NCBI GenBank assembly: GCA_013397075.1
Contig: VWZS01006721.1
Location: forward strand, 1,193,003 to 1,257,002
Direction: 5' to 3'
From: Rhabdornis inornatus
Taxonomy: Eukaryota > Chordata > Aves > Passeriformes > Rhabdornithidae
DNA: 64,000 nucleotides
Shown here: positions 61,912 to 64,000 of the stretch, one piece after another
How positions within the stretch are numbered: position 1 is the stretch's first letter
How the letters are laid out: each line of letters opens with the position of its first letter
Made by a program: the position numbers and the translations under genes
Notes under the pieces: model-generated
The model's database searches: none
What the model saw: only the letters and a program-made list of their open reading frames with translations
Told to the model about the DNA's origin: nothing

Positions 61912-62502
61912 AACATGGCCTAAGGCTTTACAAATCACAGAATTCATTAAAATATTAGATGAGAAATTTACCTGCTATTTTTACAAGTTGCCCTCTGCCC
62001 TCACAAATAACAGAGGGCGTGTTCATACTTTTTTAACCTCAGACAACTACATCAGCTTTTTCTGAAGATATGTTTGTGCCTTTATTTTCAGCTCCTCCAT
62101 TCTGCAGTGCTTTGTGTTATGGTGTAGCACTTTTCCCAGGGCTTCCCCCTTGTACTGTAATGGATCAAATATTTGGATTTTTCTACTTCTCTTTACTATA
62201 ACAAGCATCTTTAGTCATCTACTTGTTTGTCTCAAAAACAACTACTTCCAGCAAGCACAACAATTCGCCATCATAATATTTTTTTAAATGCCACACATTT
62301 GCCCCTTAAAATAAAGTCTTGTATTTAAAAAAAAAAAGTAAGTTGGACATCTAACAAGTGTGACCCACAAGATCTCCAGTCTGCTGGAAAATCACAGCCA
62401 TGACACTCAACTTTAATTGTTTCTTATCTTCTGAAAAGTTCATCCACAGTTGGCCATTTTAGCTATCCAGCAATAAATTTTAAAAATTAGAATTTTCATT
62501 TC

Positions 62503-62566
62503 TGTAACATGAAAGTCTTAATTGAACATGTAACATGAATTGTAACATGGAAGTGTTAACTGAACA
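62503..62566. repeat. Nested tandem repeat: 26 + 12 + 26 bp
   Basis: A 26-bp unit starting TGTAACATGAAAGTCTTAAT (62503-62528) is followed by a 12-bp partial copy TGTAACATGAAT (62529-62540) and a second full unit TGTAACATGGAAGTGTTAAC through TGAACA (62541-62566). The full units differ at a few positions. The arrangement suggests two rounds of local duplication. Confidence 0.85.
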
Positions 62567-64000
62567 AATTCAATCAGCAATCCTGCAGATTGGCCAAAGC
62601 TTGCATGAAAATGACTGAGATAAGACAAACAATCCAACACAACTCCTGTTTCTACATGAAAAATTTACTGCCAGTCAAAATGTCAGCACTCGGGGGCACA
62701 TGGAGATTGCGAAAAAGCTGTGATTGCTCCACACACACAGTTTAAGCAGATTCTTCTTCTTGCTGTTACTGCTGCACCTTCCCCATGACATGATTTACAG
62801 CTAGCCTGATGAAGCTCAGCCAGCTATGGCTGAGATACAGAAACAATCTGGTCCACCTCTGAGAAGCACTGAGCACCTCCAAAACCTGTTCTGCGTTAAC
62901 CTCTGTGCCTACTGATGGATTTCAGTGCCCCGGGCTTCAACTGATCAAGGGTCTGTCAATACTTCCCTGGAAACAGCCTCCGTCCTGGAGCACAAGGGCT
63001 CATTTGAAAGACCTTGTGTTGATTGCTAACATGTGTCCTCACTTACAATATTTTATTTCATGGTGAAATTCAGATGCAGTTATGATTCTAAAACACTGTA
63101 GCGGTGGATTTGAATGGATAAGCAGACTAAGCATAGTTCAAAGTCCCACTGGGAAGTCTCAAAAAGACTAATTTTTGAATATGCAAACACTTTCATGTCA
63201 CTCAATCCTGATAAACTCCAGTTGCAGGAGCCCACAAGATGAAGGCAATCTGATACTAAACAAAGCCACAAACTGCAAGTATAGTAACTTAGAAAGGATT
63301 TATACTGAGGAATTTATCCTGTGCCGGTTTCCTTTCAAATACACTCCTTCTTTTCCAAAGACCTCGTATATTGTTCTTTTGTGACCACTTTACTCCTCTA
63401 TAGTAGTTTTTGACATCTGCATTAAACTACCCTGTGTATTCCCATCTTTTCTGCACTAAGTGGTGTAAGTAGAAGAAAAGGAAACTCTATTTCTCCTGAC
63501 ATACACAAAATCACACAAATAAAAATACTGTTACAGCTGAAAGGAAGAATTTGCTGCTTGTTTTGTTTGCATTTAGAAAGCTTATCACAACTAAAAATAC
63601 ACCTTGCCTGGTAATTCTAAAGACATACTAGTGGCGATGCACAGGATTTGCGAAATTATTTCATTCTAGCTTAATGCTGCAGTCAGAAGTAAAAGGACCA
63701 TCAGTAGCTTGAAAGGGTAGAGGGTGATTCCAGACATAGCCTTCACTAGGAATGCAGACCAACAGGGAGCATTTGGAGCAACCACCCCTCAGAGAGATGT
63801 ATTATTAAAGTCAGGACACAAAACCAGTTTGGTTATTGACAGCCAGGGTGTGTGTCCTACATACTGCTGTGCACAGTGGGGGTCACATCCTGACCCAGCT
63901 GCACACTTGGATTGAGCAGCTCTTCCAGTGCTCTCATCCTTGCCCTTGCTGTCATATTATTCTAAGTATTATGGATGATAAACCAGGGGCTGCTAAGCTC

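Larger units (their letters stand above)
51685..64000. other. Non-coding single-copy sequence, no gene recognised
   Basis: The right end of the window has no recognisable gene. The longest open frames are 143 codons at 51797-52228 (minus strand) and 130 codons at 57438-57830 (plus strand), both without motifs. Apart from the microsatellites, relics and palindromes listed separately, it is unique sequence. Mixed-composition stretches lie at 53.7-54.1, 55.6-56.6 and 60.1-60.6 kb, and AT-rich stretches at 60.6-64.0 kb. An 11-T run lies at 54746-54756. Confidence 0.7.

Overview
This window looks like a stretch of bird nuclear genome, probably from a songbird. It is non-coding throughout as far as I can see. 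The evidence for a bird is a CR1 LINE 3' end fragment at 51600-51684, a compact solo LTR with perfect 6-bp target duplications at 18056-18456, a second LTR with an ERVL-like 3' end at 32804-33164, very few other interspersed repeats, and AT-rich, CpG-poor single-copy sequence. The songbird assignment rests on my memory of similar LTR sequences and is tentative. There are no bacterial features such as operons, ribosome binding sites or dense genes.

No protein-coding gene, rRNA or tRNA could be supported. The longest open frames (168 codons at 28903-29409 on the minus strand and 158 codons at 44581-45057 on the plus strand) are about what chance gives in 64 kb of two-stranded AT-rich DNA, and none resembles a protein family I know. 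The window is therefore best read as part of a gene desert or a very long intron.

Layout. 1-18055 is mostly unique sequence with low-complexity tracts, two faint ancient repeat relics and several AT-rich blocks that look like conserved non-coding elements. 18056-18456 is the minus-strand solo LTR. 18457-32803 is unique sequence with a (CA)n microsatellite, four ancient repeat relics and two regulatory-looking blocks, the best at about 20.93-21.24 kb (POU octamer, E-box-like site and a homeodomain-type palindrome). 32804-33237 is the second LTR, followed directly by an 11-bp inverted repeat. 33238-51599 is unique sequence with a 16-bp palindrome and a two-copy 29-bp duplication. 51600-64000 carries the CR1 fragment, a long (TA)n/(CA)n tract, a 16-bp E-box-bearing palindrome at 53883, two more ancient relics at 57.8-58.2 kb, an isolated CpG cluster at 59321-59374 and a nested tandem repeat at 62503-62566.

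With no genes visible, any function is likely to be cis-regulatory. I saw no undescribed coding system. The best candidates for a second look are the CpG cluster at 59.3 kb, the 21.0-21.2 kb block and the palindrome at 53.9 kb. Claims of conservation are inferences from base composition and motif content, because no alignment could be run.
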